From positions 283,014 to 347,013 of the forward strand of contig JAUJYN010000012.1 of the NCBI GenBank assembly GCA_030737835.1: a stretch of DNA of 64,000 nt, given 5' to 3'. The notes below the pieces were generated by a model that did no database searches, was not told the origin of the DNA, and worked only from the letters and a program-made list of their open reading frames with translations. This DNA is from Acorus gramineus (lineage: Eukaryota; Streptophyta; Magnoliopsida; Acorales; Acoraceae). Positions 59,201-64,000 of this stretch are shown here, one piece after another; the stretch's first letter is position 1; each line of letters begins with the position of its first letter. The position numbers were made by a program, and so were the translations under genes.

Positions 59201-61285
59201 AGTGGTAAAAGATAATCTAAGTTTATACGTGAGCACAACTCTCACACAGAAAAACGTGTTTTAAAATCGTGAGTCCAATGAGGGAAAAAGCGAAAAATAT
59301 CTTGTTGTGTAAGCCTGTAGTGTTACACTTTATTTTTATTTTTCAAAACAAAATGTTAAACCAGTATGTCCAACACAATACACATCTCTTCTTAAAGCCA
59401 TTGTTGGGGTAGAATCCTCCCATCTAATAACTGGATTTTTTCTAAAATACAAGGGTGCTTTGACGATGTCAGATGATCTAACTGAACTGAACTACTATTC
59501 AAAGATCAGCCTCAGCATAAGATTATATAATACTAGTGAGTAGGAATGCAGATAAGAAAAAGGCATGGTTAGCACTATCATGTGTCATATATTTTGTTGT
59601 TCTACGAAATTTTGGAGAGCTTCGAACTCGTCTTAAGCAACCATCAAATCAGTCATCAGTAGAAACTATCTAATCTTTGTCAATCTCAAAACCTGATACA
59701 AATCGTTCACAATTCAACTGACAAGGAAGATTGTCCAAATTAATTCCATTGATAAGTTGGGCAAGTCAGTGAAGTAAATAGATAAATTTTGTTGTGAGGT
59801 CATACATATTATATACATAAATTTCAGATGCGGATGAATGCTTGAATGGTGGCAATGCTGTTCAGCAGTAGGATAAGTGTGGTAAGCTAAGGTCATGGAA
59901 AAGATTGAATCACAAACATATAAGAGGGTTCCCACCTTCTTTAAGAAAAAGAACATGGATGAAGGTTATATTTTCTGTAAAGTCAACCAAACCAACTTGA
60001 GGAAGGGTTATACCGTCGTACTCATCTACTGTTCTTGTCATAGGTCACAACTAACATAATTTTCAAAAGTCAATCAGTCAAAATAGTTAAACATATTATT
60101 AAGAAGAACGGTCTAACTCAACAAGACTGGGCTGTCTTTAACAAATTGATAAGAAAAAGTGTGATGTTATAGTCTGCATGGAGATGATAAACAGTCAATA
60201 GGTGAAAATAGTGACATGTTAACAATAAGAGAGGTTAGGCACCAAACTAAACTGAAGAAAGATTCAAAGATTACACGGTCGTGGAGTGAATTCATGGAAT
60301 ATCCTTGAAAGAGTTTCCATCACACAAATTCTACCTCAGTAGCTATTAAAATATATCATCTACCCACTGCACCCCATGTATTGGATTTCAGGTTTTACAT
60401 GTGCAAGTAATGGAGCCAGACAGAGTGATCCATCCACAATTGTAGATACAATTATCCCTTCACCATTTATGCAGCCCGAGCTACACGATCTCTATCAAAT
60501 ATCAGTAGGTAAACGAATGATGATGGACCAAAATAAGAGAACAAAAAGATATCTTTTGTTTGACTGTTCATCCTTTCTTGTTTCATGTTGCAGATTCACG
60601 ATGAACAAATCAATTGTAGGAAGACATGGTTCGTGTGCAATTGGATTGAAGGTTACAAAAGCTAAATGATCACTATCAAACTCTAATAACTCATGATCCA
60701 TATCATGTGCATGTCTTTCTTTCTTTTTTTTTATTTTTTATTTTTTTCTTTTTTAAATAAATAAGTTGGAGAGGCAGAAATTGGAAGATACGAAGAGAGG
60801 GACGATCACCTGGAGCATAGAAGCTTAGCATTCGATTGGCATGGTACCTATGTCAAAAACCAAACATTGGATGGATCGATGGATCAAAGTTGAGTAGAAT
60901 TAAAAGGGGGGATGAAAAAAAATGAAAGAAGAAAATGAAAGGAGAGATACCACGGGATGGAAGGAGGGGAACCGGGGCGGAGGACGTTGTCAGGGACGCG
61001 CTTGTTGAGGTCCCTAAGGATCTCAGTGAGCGGCCTTGTTATGCAGGAGGACGTGATGGAGTAGGAAGGGTCCAGTGGCACCACGTAGTTCGTCGAGTTC
61101 ACCACCTTCTTCCCGTTCTTGCTGCTCTTGTCCAGCCCGCCACTGCATACCAACGATGACATCGACTGCCTCCTTGACCACCGACCACCTGTGCTATTCC
61201 AAGCTTGCAGTTTGAACGGGCTAATAATGGTAGCGGAGGCCGTGTTCCCTTTCAATGGAGACAAGAAGAAGGTCGACGCTTCCAT
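56211..61285 (-). CDS. RAD52-like organellar DNA-binding protein (ODB type), 203 aa
   Basis: Plant RAD52-like protein. Family members bind single-stranded DNA and promote annealing in plastids or mitochondria, and one mitochondrial form is called ODB1. Exons on the minus strand: 60,951-61,285; 60,810-60,847; 58,098-58,189; 56,211-56,357. All are GT/AG, frames exact. Residues 1 to about 60 are Ser/Lys/Arg-rich and look like an organelle transit peptide. The core begins NYVVPLDPSYS and continues CITRPLTEILRDLNKRVPDN, YHANRMLSFYAPGWCGEIRD, GNVTVVYRVTVRGSDGEAHR and ESTGTVSLSDSHIEDPV. It ends with AFCRACARFGLGLYL and a short tail, LHEDELM. Length matches the family (about 175-205 aa). Which organelle, or whether it is the plastid/nuclear RAD52-2 type, cannot be told from sequence alone. 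Intron 2 carries a 665-bp hAT miniature. Confidence 0.93.
58351..59015. mobile_element. hAT-type miniature (CGCCTAGGCG words), 665 bp
   Basis: The ends are inverted copies of CATAGTTGTCTGGGCG (16 identical bases). A perfect 8-bp target duplication, gtgtatga, lies at 58,343-58,350 and 59,016-59,023. The subterminal zones (58,365-58,447 and 58,845-58,990) are packed with CCTAGGCG words, many forming the palindrome CGCCTAGGCG. The interior is AT-rich and non-coding. It lies in intron 2 of the RAD52-like gene. Confidence 0.9.
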
Positions 61286-61295
61286 TGCCGATCCC

Positions 61296-61330
61296 CTTCT
61301 TCTTCTTCTTCTTCTTCTTCTTCTTCTTCT
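61296..61330. repeat. (CTT)n microsatellite in the RAD52-like leader
   Basis: About 12 CTT units, read as GAA on the transcribed strand, 11 nt upstream of the start codon. A second triplet run, (GAT)n(GGT)n, lies at about 61,368-61,398. Confidence 0.9.
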
Positions 61331-61492
61331 GCTCTTAGTAACTGCTGCTTGTACTGTAGAGAAAGATGTTGATGATGATGATGATGATGGTGGTGGTGGG
61401 TTTGACGGGTTGTGGTGTTATCTCTGTTTTTGTCCGTCCTCCTTCTTCTTGTTCAACGATGACTGCTGCTACATTTGTAGGTGAGAGAGGGT

Positions 61493-61502
61493 TTTATAAA
61501 TT
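61493..61502 (-). promoter_or_regulatory. Possible TATA box of the RAD52-like gene
   Basis: TTTATAAAAC on the minus strand about 210 bp before the start codon. It would give a leader of roughly 180 nt containing both triplet runs. Confidence 0.4.
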
Positions 61503-61587
61503 AACCATGGGCTGCCTAGTGGGATGGACCCATTCCCATTGATATTTTGTTAACACGGTTCATTTTCGCTAACGTAATAATAACATA

Positions 61588-61602
61588 GGGGGGGGGGGGG
61601 GG
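61588..61602. repeat. 15-nt G run
   Basis: Uninterrupted G tract about 300 bp upstream of the RAD52-like start (a C run on the transcribed strand). Length may be affected by sequencing error. Confidence 0.8.
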
Positions 61603-63950
61603 ATTTTAAAAAGATTTTAGGGAGTCCAATGTTTTAATTAACCATCGATCCATTGGTTTGTGATCTTTTTAAAATCACAAAAAATTTAAAATTTAGAAAA
61701 TTATCTTAATTTTTCATAAAATATATATGGTTAACGAATTTAATCCTCTGATCAAGAGTATATTAATATAAGTCTTCAGAAACTTACTAAAATTGAATTC
61801 AGTCCCTACAAACTTTATTAAATCAGATTTAATTATTTTGTAAGACAAAAATACCCCCGTCATTTTTCAACATTCCCATCTCTTGAAATGTCATCCTCAT
61901 CTGTAAAAAAAAAATATCGATCAAAGCTCATATTTTCACCTTAATCTCATCATAGAGACTGAACAAAAAAAATTACAATTTTATCAACTCCATTACAAAA
62001 TCAGTAGAGAAAACAATTTAAAAACTCAATCAAAATTCTATAATACATTTTTAACTTCAAATTAGTAGTAATTAAAAGCATAACACCTTGATTATAAAAC
62101 TATAATTTGTTTAATAAAATTTAAATAAATTAGTATATATTTTTAGATAATCACATGGATTTTTTACGATTTTAAAAAGATTTTATACAGTTAAGACGAT
62201 TTTTAAATTTTACAAGGACTTTTTTCGATTTTCATAAGTTTTCAAGGAATTATATTAATTTTTTCAATAAAGAAAATAAATTTTAAAAGGGTATAACAGT
62301 AATTTACCATGCATGGTTAAGGTTAACCATATATCTAGTTAGTTATAGAGACTAAAATAAATATTATCTAATAAAATAGAGATATGAAAGAATTTATCAA
62401 TTTCACAAAAAAAAATTCTGATTTTCATAAATTTTCAAAGAGTTAGATCAATTTTTCTCTTAACATATAATGAATGGTCAAAGGACCAGGCTCAGCCTAA
62501 CCCTCACCTAACCCTGCAGGTCCGGATCGAGACACACTTGCTCGACTCCGCCACGCCACGTGCCTGCTCTCGACTCCTCTCCTCTTACCAACCAACCAAC
62601 CAACCAACCTGTCTCACAAGGCTGGGTCCACTTCCGTTTCTCCGACTCTTCCTAACCCCTCCACGGCTTATTCATTGCCTTTGACTGACAGCGCCCATCG
62701 GAAGATGTTAAAAAAAAAAAAAAAAATCGCACGCAAACAACACGCATTCCTTCCATCATGCTTTGGTTGTTGCCTACCCACTCGATTTCCGTTTTTTGGT
62801 TGGATATAATAAGTGATTAGCTTGTTCGGTGAAAACGCATCATCATAAATTAAGGACTCGACTCTGTTCTACAAGTCTCTCTCTTGCTTTTTGTCCGAAT
62901 GCATAAATCAAGATAATCATTCTCATTTTTATCAAATTAAAAATAATAATAATAGGAAACTGTCACTATAACTAGATGATCAGTTAAGCTTTTGATAAGA
63001 TTTCCCCATATTGACTTTTGTAACCACTTCTTATTGTCCCAAACTCACTCACAACAAAAAGGCACGTATAAACTAAAACATTCTTAAATTTCAATAACAC
63101 AAAACAAAATATTCTTAAATCAGTAGGTAACATATCTTTTTCATTATCTTCATATATAATCGGTAAACATCACTCTTTCTCATCTGCAATAACACACTTT
63201 CTCCTCCTCTTCTTGGTACATATTAATTTCCAATCTTTTCTTCTATTTTTTTTTTACGAAGAAATAATATCAAAAGACGTGAATTACTCAACGATGAGTT
63301 TGTGTGTTGAGTTTGTGTGTTATCTTTCTCTTAGCAACGGATATGCATCTCTTTATTAATGAATTTGTACTCACATGTAATGAGAAAAATAACAATGTTG
63401 CGTTGATCGAGTCGCAGGCGGCGGACGGGTCAAAAGATTTTTCTTGGGAGGTATGATCACAAATCAAGCTTCGTGTTCAACGTGTTTCCCCTACAATCCG
63501 TCCGCTCCGCTCTTCCATACGACTTTTGCTAGGTGGCCAGCAATCCTCCCCAACTTAGGGTTTTATAAAAAAGGGTTTTTCACACAATTCAATAAGGGGA
63601 ACCGATTCCCTATTTATAATACTTTAGTGGATATCCTGGAATTTTATCGGACGGATGAGGAGAGATCCTTGATTCAGGGATATGGTTATATGTCATTCAG
63701 AAGGATTTGCATAATCCGATGTCATTAATACACACAATTTTGTTAGGATTTTGTAAATCAATTGATGATATTTTTAAATCTATGATAATCTATGATCTCG
63801 AAGAATCAGTTCAATGATAACTCTAAATTTAGTATATCTGTGAGGATTTAGAGAATCGGTCATTAATGATCCTTTATTCAAAAATTGAATGTAAAATACT
63901 GACTTGAGTTTGTGCTCGGTTGTCAGGTACAAAGGGTTCAACAAGCTGGA
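61603..63950. other. Intergenic, AT-rich
   Basis: No gene recognised. 61,610-62,460 has scattered repeats of a GATTTTCATAA / TTTTAAAAAGATTTTA type, probably a decayed element. A five-unit ACCA repeat lies at 62,587-62,609. 63,420-63,720 has an open frame of 94 codons with no domain and is not called. Confidence 0.4.
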
Positions 63951-63951
63951 T

Positions 63952-64000
63952 CTAGGGCTGATAAACGAACCAAGCCGCTCGGGCTCGGCTCGGTTTGAGC
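63952..64000 (+). mobile_element. Edge of a repeat with GCTCGG words, cut by the window end
   Basis: TAGGGCTGATAAACGAACC followed by GCTCGGGCTCGGCTCGG resembles the start of a common plant hAT-like repeat whose ends read AGGGCTG and whose subterminal words are GAGCTCGG-like. Only one end is visible, so no target duplication can be checked. Confidence 0.4.

Noticed and set aside
63444-63728. 94-codon frame near the right edge
   Set aside because: No recognisable domain, no supporting splice structure, and an AT-rich repeat-like context.
1-64000. tRNA, rRNA, snoRNA or CRISPR features
   Set aside because: I saw no sequence with the conserved arms or repeat spacing needed; a covariance-model search would be decisive and was not possible.

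Overview
The window is nuclear DNA from a flowering plant. Genes are split by GT-AG introns of 70 bp to 5.7 kb, the background is AT-rich, and the gaps are packed with plant-type transposon remains (hAT, Mutator and Tourist miniatures, L1-type LINE tails, LTR fossils). Every exon model below was built by hand from splice sites and reading-frame continuity. The lineage below angiosperm level is not resolved.

Layout, left to right: (1) 32-515 (+), the last two exons of a poly(A)-binding protein (MLLE domain). (2) 0.5-13 kb, a gene-free transposon district: LTR fossils, a 425-bp hAT miniature with a perfect 8-bp target duplication, a 952-bp Mutator-like foldback with a perfect 9-bp duplication, two opposed LINE fragments, and a 4.08-kb hAT-bounded composite holding a GC-rich LTR fossil and a broken piece of a ZAT-type zinc-finger gene. 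(3) 13,247-20,670 (+), a two-exon nodulin-like/NFD4-type MFS membrane protein whose 5.7-kb intron holds a solo LTR and a small Mutator-like miniature. (4) 20.7-25.8 kb, intergenic, with a LINE tail, a Tourist miniature and Helitron-like ends. (5) about 25.8-36,895 (+), autophagy protease ATG4, 494 aa, with catalytic Cys, Asp and His visible, a long leader intron holding a second solo LTR, and a 3-codon upstream ORF that overlaps the main start. (6) 39,028-45,607 (-), a 561-aa coiled-coil plus WD40 protein. (7) 46,354-49,306 (-), a 204-aa GRAM/WBP2-like protein. (8) 50,752-55,432 (+), a 446-aa plastid-type DUF1350 alpha/beta-hydrolase-like protein. (9) 56,211-61,285 (-), a 203-aa RAD52-like organellar DNA-binding protein (ODB type), convergent with DUF1350. 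(10) 61.3-64 kb, AT-rich intergenic DNA ending in the edge of another repeat.

The genes are ordinary housekeeping genes (mRNA binding, transport, autophagy, organelle DNA maintenance) and do not form one pathway. The DUF1350-RAD52 adjacency resembles an Arabidopsis chromosome 5 neighbour pair as I remember it, which suggests old microsynteny. I found no tRNA, rRNA, CRISPR array or clearly new protein system. The most unusual signals are: several hAT-type miniatures with the same plan but different palindromic subterminal words; the TAATG overlap at the ATG4 start; a tandem duplication that copies an exon end and its splice donor in the WD40 gene; and the ZAT fragment inside a transposon composite.
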